Assembly (NCBI GenBank): GCA_045650025.1
Contig: JAZRQR010000003.1
Coordinates: 1-64,000 of the forward strand
DNA: 64,000 bases
Source of the DNA: SVQP01 sp045650025
GTDB taxonomy: Bacteria; Bacillota; Clostridia; Oscillospirales; CAG-272
Direction of reading: 5' to 3'
In this document: positions 27,145 through 35,365 of the stretch, one piece after another
Layout: every line of letters starts with the position of its first letter
How positions within the stretch are numbered: the stretch's first letter is position 1
The notes under the pieces: generated by a model
Told to the model about the DNA's origin: nothing
What the model saw: only the letters and a program-made list of their open reading frames with translations
Databases searched by the model: none
Position numbers and translations under genes: made by a program

Positions 27145-28050
27145 ATGCACGTTACCAATTACTATTATACTCCCGAGCAAGCAGCTTTGTTTTTGGCACA
27201 AAGCGACGCCGCCTTTGACGCGCGAATTACACAGGCAGTCGACCTGATCAAACAGCGAGGCCAACGCTTCTTATGTCTGGCAGGCCCAAGCTGCGCCGGA
27301 AAGACAACCACGGCAAATAAGATCACTAAGGCGCTGCAGGAAAACGGCGTTGTGACCCACGTGATCTCAATAGACGACTTCTTTTATGATATGGACTATC
27401 TGCTTGCTATGGCAAAGGAGAAGGGCACAGAGCTTGATATGGATTCTGCAGCAGCGCTGGATCTGGCATGCTTTGCAAAGTGCTTGTCTGATATCGTGGC
27501 AACGGGGAAGACGCAATTGCCCATCTTTGATTTCCATACGCACAACCGTGGCGGATACCGCGATTTTGCTTCCAATGAGCAGGATATTATCATATTTGAA
27601 GGGATTCAAGCCGTTTATCCCGAGCTGACCGATCTGATCGCGCCTTACGGTATGACCTCGATTTTCGTGTGTCCCGAGACCGCAATTGCAGTTGGGGATC
27701 AGGTGTTTGAGCCTAATATCTTCCGTTTTTACAGAAGAATTGTCCGCGATGCACAGTATCGCTCGGCTGATGCGCAACGCACGCTGGAGGTCTGGCGTGG
27801 CGTGAGAAGCAACGAGGACGCTCATATTTTCCCGCACAAGGACGCTTGCGATATGATTGTGGATTCCACGATGGCATATGATCTGCACCTGCTGACACCC
27901 TATTTGCGTGAGCTTTTGCCGCAGGTAGGTGAGCAGAGCCGCTATTATTTGCGCGCTTTGGATATTCTGGGGCGCATCTCCAAGATCGAACCGATCTCCA
28001 CAGAGTATCTTGCCAAGGATTCGCTTTACCACGAATTTATAAAGTTCTGA
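27145..28050 (+). CDS. Uridine-kinase-family nucleoside kinase
   Basis: A 301-aa P-loop kinase. Walker A is GPSCAGKTTT (about residues 47-56), followed by SIDDFFYD and FDFHTHNRGG, the phosphate-acceptor segment of the Udk/phosphoribulokinase superfamily, then IIIFEGIQAVYPEL. Many clostridial homologues are about 550 aa, with TGS and ThrRS-like domains before the kinase; this one keeps only a short N-terminal stretch before the kinase domain. Phosphorylation of uridine/cytidine or of another nucleoside is inferred from the family. AAGGAG lies 6 bases before the ATG. The gene is followed by a hairpin that overlaps the start of spoVB. Confidence 0.82.
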   Translation: MHVTNYYYTPEQAALFLAQSDAAFDARITQAVDLIKQRGQRFLCLAGPSCAGKTTTANKITKALQENGVVTHVISIDDFFYDMDYLLAMAKEKGTELDMDSAAALDLACFAKCLSDIVATGKTQLPIFDFHTHNRGGYRDFASNEQDIIIFEGIQAVYPELTDLIAPYGMTSIFVCPETAIAVGDQVFEPNIFRFYRRIVRDAQYRSADAQRTLEVWRGVRSNEDAHIFPHKDACDMIVDSTMAYDLHLLTPYLRELLPQVGEQSRYYLRALDILGRISKIEPISTEYLAKDSLYHEFIKF

Positions 28051-28057
28051 AATATGA

Positions 28058-28087
28058 CCACCTCTCATAAACTGCTATGAGAGGTGG
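28058..28087 (+). promoter_or_regulatory. 12-bp hairpin covering the spoVB ribosome-binding site and start
   Basis: CCACCTCTCATA and TATGAGAGGTGG pair perfectly across a 6-base loop. The 3' arm contains the only purine-rich ribosome site (GAGAGG) and the first GTG start codons of spoVB. It may be a weak terminator of the preceding gene (only TTT follows) or a structure that masks spoVB translation. Confidence 0.6.
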
Positions 28088-29619
28088 TGGTATTTACGAA
28101 ACAAAATCAACAAAGCTCATTTGCTGCAGGCGCTGCAATGCTCGCTCTTTCGGGTATCATTGTCAAGCTTATTGGCGTATGCTATAAAATACCGCTGATG
28201 CGACTGATCGGCGCGCAGGGAATGGGATATTTCAATACTGCGTATGACGTATACGCGTTGCTTTGCATCATCTCAACGTCAGGACTCCCGATCGCCATAT
28301 CGGTTCTGATCAGCCGCTACCCGGATCTGCACAAGCAGATCTTTCGGCTGTCTCTGAAGATCTTTGTAATCATCGGTGCTTTAAGTACGGTCGTCGTATT
28401 TTTCGCAGCCGAGCGTATCGCTATCCTGGTGGGAGCGCCGGAAGCGGCACCAAGTCTGCGCTTTATTGCCCCCGCTGTACTGTTCATCTACGTGTCGGGT
28501 GCGTTACGGAGCTATTTTCAAGCATTGCGCAATATGCAACCTACGGCAGTTTCCCAAGTCGTGGAAGCTGCAGGAAAGCTGTTATTCGGGCTGTTGTTTG
28601 CACACGTCGCTATCCGATATAACGGCAATCCCGCCTTGGCTGCCGCATTTGCGGTGCTTGGATTGAGCCTGGGTATGCTGCTCAGCCTGTTATACTTAAC
28701 TATTTGCTATCCTCGCAACAAAGAGATCACATCACAACCCACCACAGAGACAAAGCTTTTGCGTGAACTGATGCAGATCGCCCTGCCGGTAACGCTCTGC
28801 GCACTATTCGCGGGGCTTTCCAAGATGATTGACCTATCATTGATCATGCGACGCCTCCAAGACGGAGGAATGGCGCAGGGAAGTGCGATCGCCATGTATG
28901 GGTGTTACACCTCCATGGTCATTCCGCTGTTTGGCGCCGTGCCGGCGCTGCTGTCATCCGTATCTCTGCCGCTGGTTCCGCATTTAGGACATGCAATCGC
29001 GAGCCAGGATATACGCGAGCAAACGCATATTCTGCAATTAGCGTTTCGTTGGTGTGCCGCAATCAGTATCCCTTCGTCGCTTGGCATTGCCATGCTGTCC
29101 GAACCGATTCTGCGACTTCTGTTTTCGGATGCTGCGGAGATCCCGATCGCCATACAGATGTTATTGATCATCAGCACGGCAATTCCTGCAAGCTGCCTGA
29201 TCACGGTCACGGGAGCTGTTTTGCAGGCATACGGGCATCCATGGATTCCTATGGCATCCACTCTGGCAGGAGGCCTGATCAAAGCTATCACTTTATATGT
29301 ACTGTGTCCAATACCCGGTATTGGCATACTTGCAGCACCTATCAGCACGGTATTTTGCTGTGCTGTAACCGTCTTGATCAATTTGATATATATTGGTAAG
29401 CATACACCCGCATTTCAATTTTTACGCAATATGCTGCTCGCACTGCTAGCATCCGCCGCCTGCGTTGCAGCTCCGGCATTGATTTGCAGAAGCATAGACA
29501 CGCAGTTCATAAAGATAGCGATCAGCGTGCCAATGGCTGTGTTGCTATATATCCCGATTGCATATGTTAGCGGATTGATCCGCGTTTCTGACATGAAATC
29601 TTTTAAAACTCAAGAATAA
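28084..29619 (+). CDS. spoVB: SpoVB-like flippase of the MOP/MATE superfamily
   Basis: A ~510-aa membrane protein with about 14 helices; the start MVVFTKQNQQSSF leads into ALSGIIVKLIGVCYKIPLMRLIGAQGMG, the typical N-terminus of SpoVB/YabM and related lipid-linked oligosaccharide flippases. In Bacillus, SpoVB is needed for spore cortex synthesis. The neighbours mazG, hup, rqcP, yabP, yabQ and divIC are the same as in the yabM-divIC region, which supports the name. The start is uncertain: GTG 28084 and GTG 28087 both lie in the 3' arm of a hairpin, and homology does not favour a start further downstream. Confidence 0.85.
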   Translation: MVVFTKQNQQSSFAAGAAMLALSGIIVKLIGVCYKIPLMRLIGAQGMGYFNTAYDVYALLCIISTSGLPIAISVLISRYPDLHKQIFRLSLKIFVIIGALSTVVVFFAAERIAILVGAPEAAPSLRFIAPAVLFIYVSGALRSYFQALRNMQPTAVSQVVEAAGKLLFGLLFAHVAIRYNGNPALAAAFAVLGLSLGMLLSLLYLTICYPRNKEITSQPTTETKLLRELMQIALPVTLCALFAGLSKMIDLSLIMRRLQDGGMAQGSAIAMYGCYTSMVIPLFGAVPALLSSVSLPLVPHLGHAIASQDIREQTHILQLAFRWCAAISIPSSLGIAMLSEPILRLLFSDAAEIPIAIQMLLIISTAIPASCLITVTGAVLQAYGHPWIPMASTLAGGLIKAITLYVLCPIPGIGILAAPISTVFCCAVTVLINLIYIGKHTPAFQFLRNMLLALLASAACVAAPALICRSIDTQFIKIAISVPMAVLLYIPIAYVSGLIRVSDMKSFKTQE

Positions 29620-29632
29620 AGAGGACATAATA

Positions 29633-30445
29633 ATGGACGTTCAAAACAAAATTTCTGAGCTGCTGAAAAAGCAGCGTTACTCCTTTGACGACTTAGTGGA
29701 CGTCGTCTACGTATTGCGCAGTGATCAGGGATGCCCCTGGGACAAGGAGCAAGACCACAAGAGCATTCGTAACGACTTTATTGAAGAAACTTATGAGGTG
29801 ATCGAAGCGATCGATACCGAAGATCCTGTGCTATTACGCGAGGAGCTTGGTGACGTCCTGCTGCAGGTTGTATTCCATGCGCGTATTGAAGAGCAAGAGG
29901 GAAGATTTGATATTAGTGACGTTGCCAACGACATCTGCGCCAAGCTGATCCATCGCCATCCGCACGTGTTTGGTGATGTTTACGCAGAGAATTCCGCGCA
30001 GGTTCTGCAGAATTGGGATATGATCAAGAACGAGGAAAAGCAGAGAGTTTCCTATACGGATAAGCTGCGTGCAATTCCGCCCATGTATCCCGCATTGCTG
30101 CGTGCACAAAAGGTTGGTAAAAAGGCATCTTGCTTTGATTTTGCAAATGCCGAAGAGGTGCGCGATAAGGTGCTTGAAGAGGTTGCCGAGGTAATGGAGG
30201 TAACCGCTGACCCCGTAGAAGCGGAAAAGGAGATTGGTGATCTGTTGCTTGCAGTTACCAGCCTTGCGCGTATGCTGCACGTCAACGCGGAGCAGGCGCT
30301 GTATCACGCAACCAACCGCTTTATCGATCGCTTTGAAGCAATTGAAAAAGCAGTAGAAGCGCAGGGTCTTACCATTACGGACGTGTCTCGAGAAGAGCTC
30401 GAACGCATCTGGGACGAAAATAAAAAGATGCAATCCGAGAATTGA
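29633..30445 (+). CDS. mazG: Nucleoside triphosphate pyrophosphohydrolase
   Basis: Hydrolyses (d)NTPs to NMP and pyrophosphate, a house-cleaning role. The 270-aa protein carries two MazG domains: the first with CPWDKEQDHKS, EETYEVIEAID and EELGDVLLQVVFHA, the second with EEVAEVMEV and EKEIGDLLLAVTSLA. AGAGGA precedes the ATG, 13 bases after spoVB. In Bacillus yabN the same gene is fused to a methyltransferase-like domain, which is missing here, as in most Clostridia. Confidence 0.93.
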   Translation: MDVQNKISELLKKQRYSFDDLVDVVYVLRSDQGCPWDKEQDHKSIRNDFIEETYEVIEAIDTEDPVLLREELGDVLLQVVFHARIEEQEGRFDISDVANDICAKLIHRHPHVFGDVYAENSAQVLQNWDMIKNEEKQRVSYTDKLRAIPPMYPALLRAQKVGKKASCFDFANAEEVRDKVLEEVAEVMEVTADPVEAEKEIGDLLLAVTSLARMLHVNAEQALYHATNRFIDRFEAIEKAVEAQGLTITDVSREELERIWDENKKMQSEN

Positions 30446-30463
30446 TTTTTTTGCAAAAATCCC

Positions 30464-30492
30464 TTGCAATATATACCAAAATGTGTTATAAT
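30464..30492 (+). promoter_or_regulatory. Sigma-A-type promoter of hup
   Basis: TTGCAA, 17 bases, TATAAT, about 38 bases upstream of the hup ATG. It explains how the abundant HU protein can be expressed independently of the sporulation genes upstream. Confidence 0.8.
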
Positions 30493-30530
30493 ATATACGA
30501 AATCCAAACAAACAGAAAGGACAAAATATT

Positions 30531-30803
30531 ATGAACAAGACCCAACTCATTCAAAAGATTGCTGAAAACGGCAACATGACCAAGAAGGACGCTGAAGCAG
30601 CTCTGAACGCAGTTGTAGCAGCAATTTCCGAGGCAGTAGCAGCAGGCGAAAAGGTACAGGTTTCCGGTTTCGGTAGCTTCGACGTTAAAACCCGCGATGC
30701 AAGAACCGGCAGAAATCCCAAGACCGGTGAAGCTGTTGAGATCGCTGCTTCCAAGAGAATCGTTTTCACTGCAGCTCAGGCTCTCAAGGATAAGATCAAC
30801 TAA
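30531..30803 (+). CDS. hup: HU-family DNA-binding protein
   Basis: A 90-aa histone-like protein that bends and compacts DNA as a dimer. It matches HU along its whole length: MNKTQLIQKIAE start, GEKVQVSGFGSFDVKTRDAR, and the DNA-binding arm GRNPKTGEAVEI. AGAAAGGA precedes the ATG. It has its own strong promoter and runs directly into rqcP (3-base gap). Confidence 0.97.
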   Translation: MNKTQLIQKIAENGNMTKKDAEAALNAVVAAISEAVAAGEKVQVSGFGSFDVKTRDARTGRNPKTGEAVEIAASKRIVFTAAQALKDKIN

Positions 30804-30806
30804 TTC

Positions 30807-31049
30807 ATGCGACTTGATAAATTCCTGAAGGTTTCCCGAATTATCAAACGCCGTACGGTAGCGAACGAGGCTTGCGATGCTGCGCATATTTGCGTAAATG
30901 GCAGACAGGCTAAAGCATCGTATGACGTGAAGGTTGGCGATGTGATTGAAGTCACGTTTGGTCAGCGCACCCTGAAAGTGCGTGTCCTTGACGTGCGCGA
31001 GTTTACCGCCAAGGCGGATGCCGCTTCGCTTTACGAAGTTATTTCATAA
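30807..31049 (+). CDS. rqcP: S4-domain RNA-binding protein, RqcP (YabO) type
   Basis: An 80-aa protein that is almost entirely an S4 domain: MRLDKFLKVSRIIKRRTVANEACD, then VNGRQAKASYDVKVGDVIEV. RqcP/YabO works with RqcH in bacterial ribosome-associated quality control, supporting poly-alanine tailing of stalled chains. Its position between hup and yabP matches yabO of Bacillus. No independent Shine-Dalgarno is visible, so translation is probably coupled to hup. Interestingly smpB, the other rescue factor, closes the same gene run. Confidence 0.92.
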   Translation: MRLDKFLKVSRIIKRRTVANEACDAAHICVNGRQAKASYDVKVGDVIEVTFGQRTLKVRVLDVREFTAKADAASLYEVIS

Positions 31050-31071
31050 TTTGGGAAATTCCGCATATATT
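31044..31071 (+). promoter_or_regulatory. Candidate sigma-E (sporulation) promoter of yabP
   Basis: TCATAAT (31044-31050), 13 bases, CATATATT (31064-31071). Compared with the Bacillus sigma-E consensus (KMATATT, about 14, CATACAHT) each box has one mismatch. It starts within the end of rqcP and lies 45 bases before yabP, a sigma-E-regulated gene in Bacillus. Confidence 0.6.
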
Positions 31072-31100
31072 GTACTGGCAGGTCTAATACTGCCAGTACA
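31071..31100 (+). promoter_or_regulatory. 11-bp hairpin in front of yabP
   Basis: TGTACTGGCAG and CTGCCAGTACA pair perfectly around an 8-base loop. No T-run follows, so it is not a classical terminator. It could protect the hup-rqcP mRNA 3' end or be an operator in the yabP leader. Confidence 0.5.
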
Positions 31101-31116
31101 GTAAGCGGAGGCAATC

Positions 31117-31389
31117 ATGGAATCTGTGCAAGGGAAGCACGCAGTCGTGTTACACGACCGCAAAGAAATGCGCATTGACGGTGTGATCGAGGTGCTGAGC
31201 TTCGATGAGCATTACGTTATGCTGAAATCACAATGCGGAAATATGGCAATTGAGGGCAGTGACCTGAAAATTGCAGTTTTAGAGATTGACGCCGGGATCG
31301 TAGTGCTATCAGGTACCGTTTCCGGTGTTTACTATTCCGATACCACAAACACGCAAAAACGCAGCTTTTTCAAAAGGCTGTTTTCCTAA
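31117..31389 (+). CDS. yabP: Sporulation protein YabP
   Basis: A 90-aa spore-coat/cortex-associated protein. It shows the YabP/YqfC-family pattern: HAVVLHDRKEMRIDGVIEVLSFDEHYVMLKSQCG followed by a second beta-rich half with GSDLKIAVLEIDAGIVVLSGTVSGVYY. In Bacillus yabP mutants sporulate poorly; the molecular role is unknown. GCGGAGG precedes the ATG. It begins a yabP-yabQ-divIC-smpB run. Confidence 0.93.
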   Translation: MESVQGKHAVVLHDRKEMRIDGVIEVLSFDEHYVMLKSQCGNMAIEGSDLKIAVLEIDAGIVVLSGTVSGVYYSDTTNTQKRSFFKRLFS

Positions 31390-31395
31390 AAGCGC

Positions 31396-31830
31396 ATGGA
31401 GCTTTCGCAAACTGCGCTTGCAATGCTATTGCTCTGCGGTATTCCTGCAGGCGCTGTCTTCAGCATTGTATACACGCTGACTGAATTTGACGTAGCAGGA
31501 AAGCGTATTCTGACTCATCTTAAGGATTTCTGCTTTATGGTACTGGCAGGAATCGTTGCGGTATTATTGATTTATTACGTAAACGCAGGTCAAGCCCGTT
31601 TTCATGTGCTGTTTGGCATGGTTATGGGTTATGTATTAACGCATCTGGTTCTGTCAAAGCTCGTGCTGCGCATCAGAAATGCGCTGTGTGCCGTTTTGAT
31701 GGCACCGCTGAACCTGATATGGTCATTCACACTCGGCCGCCTTTGCACAAAGGCAAGAATGGCTATGCAAATCAAAAGAACCGAGCAAACAGGACGCACT
31801 GTAGAGCAGCTTGCGTCACAAGGATTTTGA
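31396..31830 (+). CDS. yabQ: Spore cortex protein YabQ
   Basis: A 144-aa membrane protein with about four hydrophobic helices and a basic C-terminus. In Bacillus YabQ localises to the forespore membrane and is required for cortex formation. Identification rests on length, topology and position immediately after yabP (6-base gap). The start at 31396 has no good ribosome site and is presumably coupled. Confidence 0.88.
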   Translation: MELSQTALAMLLLCGIPAGAVFSIVYTLTEFDVAGKRILTHLKDFCFMVLAGIVAVLLIYYVNAGQARFHVLFGMVMGYVLTHLVLSKLVLRIRNALCAVLMAPLNLIWSFTLGRLCTKARMAMQIKRTEQTGRTVEQLASQGF

Positions 31831-31850
31831 AAATGAACGGAGGCAAAAGC

Positions 31851-32171
31851 ATGGACGAACAAAACCAACAGCAAAATCGTGTGGACGAGAGTTCCAAATC
31901 GAGCATGAAAGTGTTGCTGCGATGCGGCCTGATCGCGATCGTGGTCATCTCCTTGTGCACTTTTGTATCCGGTGTAATGATATATAACGCAAATCAGGAA
32001 AAGATCAAGGAGCTCGAGCAGCAGATCGACGACAAACAGGAGCAGGTTGACGAGCTGAAATTTTTGCTAGATTCTCCTATAGATTTTGACTACATTGTGC
32101 GCATTGCGCGTGAAAAGCTGGGATTGCATTTTCCCGATGAGATTATATTTCACAAGGATACTAACGAATAA
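31851..32171 (+). CDS. divIC: Septum-formation initiator, DivIC/FtsB family
   Basis: A 106-aa bitopic division protein: a short polar N-terminus, one membrane helix (about residues 26-48) and an extracellular coiled coil (KIKELEQQIDDKQEQVDELKF), followed by IVRIAREKLGLHFPDEIIF, a pattern typical of DivIC. It would join FtsL/DivIB at the septum. ATG 31851 is preferred over an ATG at 31833 because GGAGG (31839-31843) sits 7 bases before it. Its place after yabQ matches Bacillus. Confidence 0.9.
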   Translation: MDEQNQQQNRVDESSKSSMKVLLRCGLIAIVVISLCTFVSGVMIYNANQEKIKELEQQIDDKQEQVDELKFLLDSPIDFDYIVRIAREKLGLHFPDEIIFHKDTNE

Positions 32172-32185
32172 AGCAGGTAGAGAGC

Positions 32186-32662
32186 ATGGCTGAAAAGAAA
32201 ACCGGTAATAAGATCATCGCCCAGAACAAAAAGGCGTGGCACGAGTATTTCGTGGATGAAAAATACGAGGCGGGAATTGCTTTATACGGCACCGAGGTCA
32301 AAAGCATTCGAGGCGGCAAGGTCAATCTCAAGGACGCCTACTGCGACATAAAGGATGGCGAGCTTTTCGTAAAGGGCATGCACATCAGCCCTTATGAGCA
32401 GGGAAATATCTTTAACAAAGATCCTATGCGCGACAAGAAGCTGCTGATGCATAAAAAGGAGATCATGAAATTGCATGGTCTGGTATCTCAGAAAGGCTTT
32501 ACCTTAATCCCGCTTTCGCTGTATTTCTGCGGTTCGAACGTAAAGGTAGAGATTGGACTTTGTCGTGGTAAAAAGCTGTACGACAAACGTGACGATGCCG
32601 CTAAGCGCGATGCAGACCGCGTGATCGAGCGCAGTATGCGCGACCGCACAAAAGCTGAATAA
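32186..32662 (+). CDS. smpB: SsrA-binding protein
   Basis: Partner of tmRNA in trans-translation. The 158-aa protein shows NKKAWHEYFVDEKYEAGIALYGTEVKSIRGGKVNLKDAY in the oligonucleotide-binding barrel and the basic C-terminal tail ending in DRTKAE. The ATG follows a weak AGAGAG site, 14 bases after divIC. No tmRNA gene is visible in the window. A terminator follows 4 bases after the stop. Confidence 0.97.
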   Translation: MAEKKTGNKIIAQNKKAWHEYFVDEKYEAGIALYGTEVKSIRGGKVNLKDAYCDIKDGELFVKGMHISPYEQGNIFNKDPMRDKKLLMHKKEIMKLHGLVSQKGFTLIPLSLYFCGSNVKVEIGLCRGKKLYDKRDDAAKRDADRVIERSMRDRTKAE

Positions 32663-32666
32663 TATG

Positions 32667-32697
32667 AAAACTCCCGATGCGTGGCATCGGGAGTTTT
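32667..32697. terminator. Bidirectional terminator between smpB and the rhamnosidase gene
   Basis: A 14-bp perfect stem (AAAACTCCCGATGC / GCATCGGGAGTTTT) with a 3-base loop, T-run on both strands. Confidence 0.88.
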
Positions 32698-32707
32698 TAT
32701 ATTTTTA

Positions 32708-35227
32708 TTACATCTTGAATTCGTACTTGCCGGGTGCCAGATCAATGACGATTCTGTTGAGTCTGTCATTGTAGGGAGCCTGGTGGAACTCGGAGAACTT
32801 GTGGCTGACGCCATCCAGCGTAAAGCTGTCGTTCTTAGTAAGAATGGGCAGGTAGAGTCTGGTGGGAACAGGAACCTCACAGTAGTAGGTAAATCCGTTC
32901 TCGGTCGACCAGTTGGAAACAACCGTGCCGTGATACGAATCGTAGGAGGTGTTGAGGTAGGTGATGTTTTCCTGACCCTCGGGCAGTTCCTCAGCGGTTC
33001 TGGTATCGGGCTTGGGCTGCAGAATCACGCGCTCAAAGCCGGGAGCAGAAGGATCATACTCAATACCGGCAGCGTGTCTGTACAGCCATTCCTGAACAGC
33101 ACCGTATGCGTAGTGGTTGAACGAGTTCATGCCCACATCACCAAAGCCGGTTGCCAGAGTGTAGGAATTCCATCTTTCCCAAATGGTGGTAGCGCCCTGA
33201 TCAACAGAATACAGCCAAGAGGGATTGTCGCGCTGAAGCAGCAGGGAATATGCAAGATCGTTTTCGCCGATCTCAGCCAAGGTCTGTGCCAGAATGCCGG
33301 TACCAACAAAGCCCGTGGAAAGCTTATGGCCGTTGTCGATGATCTTCTTACGCAGAGCAGCGATAGCTGCAGGGCGGTTTTTATCCTGCAGCAGCTGGAA
33401 CTTCAGACCCATCAAATATGCGGTCTGAGTCTGGTGCTGAGGAAGCAGGTCACCATTTTCGTCACAGTAGAACTTATTGTAGTGCGCCTTGTACATCTCG
33501 AAGATCTTCTCGTAGTGCTTTGCATCCTTTTCCTTGCCAAGCACTCTTGCGATGGTGATCATCAAACGTGCATCAAAAGCAGCATAGCAAACCGATACCA
33601 TCCAGTGATCGGTAGGCTCGTAAGCAAGCCAGTCACCGTAAGCAGCATGCTTATGGGGCATATTAACGTCACGTGCCTCGAACATATCCATGCATCTCTT
33701 CATGGAATCGTAGTGCTCGCGCAGAAGCTCAACATCATTATACATCTTCCACATGACATAGGGAACAATAATACCTGCATCGCCCCAAGCTGCGCCACCG
33801 CAGCCTACGACACGTGCAGCAGGGATAACATCTGGATAACCGCCCCAGCTTGCCTGGCTGTCTCTTGCGTCCTGCAGCCACTTGTGGAAGAACATACGAA
33901 CGTCTGCATTATATGCAGCGGTATTACAGAAGATCTGGGTATCACCCGTCCAGCCAAGACGCTCATCGCGCTGCGGGCAATCGGTGGGAACGTAGAGGTA
34001 GTTGCCGCGCTGACCCCAGATAACGTTAGAGATCAGCTGGTTAACCAGCACGTTGGAGGATTCCATCTTACCGGTCTCGTGCGTTGCAGAGCCAATAACC
34101 TTAGCGGTGAAGTTGATGATCTCAACGTCGTTATCTGCTACGATCTCGATATAGCGGAAGCCAAAGAACGAGAAGGTCGGCTGATAGTATTCGCCCTCGG
34201 GAGTGCCTGCGAGCAGGTAATATGCCTTTGCGCTTGCGCTACGGTAGTTAATGGTATATACAGAGCCCTTGGGACCGTCGTTGCCGCGTGCTTCGGAGCC
34301 ACTGTCATTCAGAAACTCGGATGCACGGATCTGTACAGCAGTTTGTGCAGCACCCTTAGCGGTGAAGGTGGGCCAACCAACCATGTTCTGACCCAGATCA
34401 AAGGTCAGGGTCTGACCCTTCTTGAGCAGAATAGTATCCTGGTTGTTCGCCGTGTATACGACGTTGATCTCGCCGTACTCGGTGCCGTTATCAATAGTAC
34501 CATCGTGCACGGTCAGCGTCAAAGGCTTTCTGGTCAGCTCAGGACGAACCATAACGGTGGGACCAATAAAGGGCGTGATTTCAATGTCGTGCTCGGAAGT
34601 GAAGGGCGTGCCCCAATCAGAGGTGTCGTAACCCGCACGGCTCATCTCAGCATAGGAGGGGTACTTTGCATTGTGCAGCTCGCCATCCCAGATATCCGCA
34701 GCGCGGACTCTGCCGCCCCAGGTTGCCTGCCAATCGGTGTCGGTGTAGAACGCCTCACCATTGACGGTAATCTTAGCAATGAACGCCTCACCATCATTAA
34801 AAGCACCAAACGCGATTCTGCCGTTTCTCCAACCGGGAGCAACAGCTGCCAAAATGACGTTTTCGCCGTCTACCAGGTATCCGGACAGATCATAAGAGAA
34901 GTAAAGGGCTCTCTTGTTGAATTCGTTATAACCGGGCTTAAGCTCGTCAAATACCTCATTGCCGTTCTCATCAATGCGACCTACGCGCTTACCGTTGCAA
35001 TACAGATCAAAAATACCAAGCGAGGTAGCGTCAATGGTAGCTGTATCGCCAACCTTTGCAGTAAAGCTCTTGCGGAACAGGGGAAGACCGTGTCTGGTCT
35101 GAATAGGCTTTGCCTGTGCACTCAGATCGAGTTTTTCCCAAGGATTCGAGATGGTTGTCAATTCATTTACGCCGGGATAGCGAAAAGATATCCACTTCGC
35201 TGCACCGGAACTCATAATGTCTTTCAT
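32708..35227 (-). CDS. Alpha-L-rhamnosidase, GH78 (first copy)
   Basis: An 839-aa glycoside hydrolase that removes terminal alpha-L-rhamnose from plant glycosides or polysaccharides. N-terminal beta-sandwich domains (about 1-390) precede the catalytic (alpha/alpha)6 barrel. DCPQRDERLGWTGD (416-429) contains the acidic residues of the GH78 active site, and TTIWERWNS (about 665-673) holds the second conserved Glu. No signal peptide, so it probably acts on imported oligosaccharides. AGGTTAGT preceded by GGAGG gives a 5-base spacer to the ATG. It is monocistronic. The two rhamnosidases of the window belong to different GH78 subtypes. Confidence 0.92.
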   Translation of the reverse strand: MKDIMSSGAAKWISFRYPGVNELTTISNPWEKLDLSAQAKPIQTRHGLPLFRKSFTAKVGDTATIDATSLGIFDLYCNGKRVGRIDENGNEVFDELKPGYNEFNKRALYFSYDLSGYLVDGENVILAAVAPGWRNGRIAFGAFNDGEAFIAKITVNGEAFYTDTDWQATWGGRVRAADIWDGELHNAKYPSYAEMSRAGYDTSDWGTPFTSEHDIEITPFIGPTVMVRPELTRKPLTLTVHDGTIDNGTEYGEINVVYTANNQDTILLKKGQTLTFDLGQNMVGWPTFTAKGAAQTAVQIRASEFLNDSGSEARGNDGPKGSVYTINYRSASAKAYYLLAGTPEGEYYQPTFSFFGFRYIEIVADNDVEIINFTAKVIGSATHETGKMESSNVLVNQLISNVIWGQRGNYLYVPTDCPQRDERLGWTGDTQIFCNTAAYNADVRMFFHKWLQDARDSQASWGGYPDVIPAARVVGCGGAAWGDAGIIVPYVMWKMYNDVELLREHYDSMKRCMDMFEARDVNMPHKHAAYGDWLAYEPTDHWMVSVCYAAFDARLMITIARVLGKEKDAKHYEKIFEMYKAHYNKFYCDENGDLLPQHQTQTAYLMGLKFQLLQDKNRPAAIAALRKKIIDNGHKLSTGFVGTGILAQTLAEIGENDLAYSLLLQRDNPSWLYSVDQGATTIWERWNSYTLATGFGDVGMNSFNHYAYGAVQEWLYRHAAGIEYDPSAPGFERVILQPKPDTRTAEELPEGQENITYLNTSYDSYHGTVVSNWSTENGFTYYCEVPVPTRLYLPILTKNDSFTLDGVSHKFSEFHQAPYNDRLNRIVIDLAPGKYEFKM

Positions 35228-35259
35228 ACTAACCTCCGTATGATGTTATTATCAAACAA

Positions 35260-35288
35260 AGTATACCATATATGTAGTGTAATTGCAA
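35260..35288 (-). promoter_or_regulatory. Sigma-A-type promoter of the first rhamnosidase
   Basis: On the minus strand: TTGCAA, 17 bases, TATACT with extended TGG; 32 bases from the -10 box to the ATG. Confidence 0.75.
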
Positions 35289-35311
35289 GCCTTTTGCGAA
35301 ATTTCTCAAAT

Positions 35312-35347
35312 AAAAAAACAGACCGGGAGCTACGTCTCGGTCTGTTT
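35312..35347 (-). terminator. Terminator of the leucine-rich-repeat gene
   Basis: A 13-bp stem with one G-T pair (AAACAGACCGGGA / TCTCGGTCTGTTT) and a 6-base loop; a run of T follows on the minus strand. Confidence 0.85.
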
Positions 35348-35365
35348 GTTATCACCGTGTTTTAT

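Noticed and set aside
28066..28073. CATAAACT as a sigma-E -10 box for spoVB
   Set aside because: No acceptable -35 element at 13-15 bases; the sequence is part of the hairpin arms and loop.
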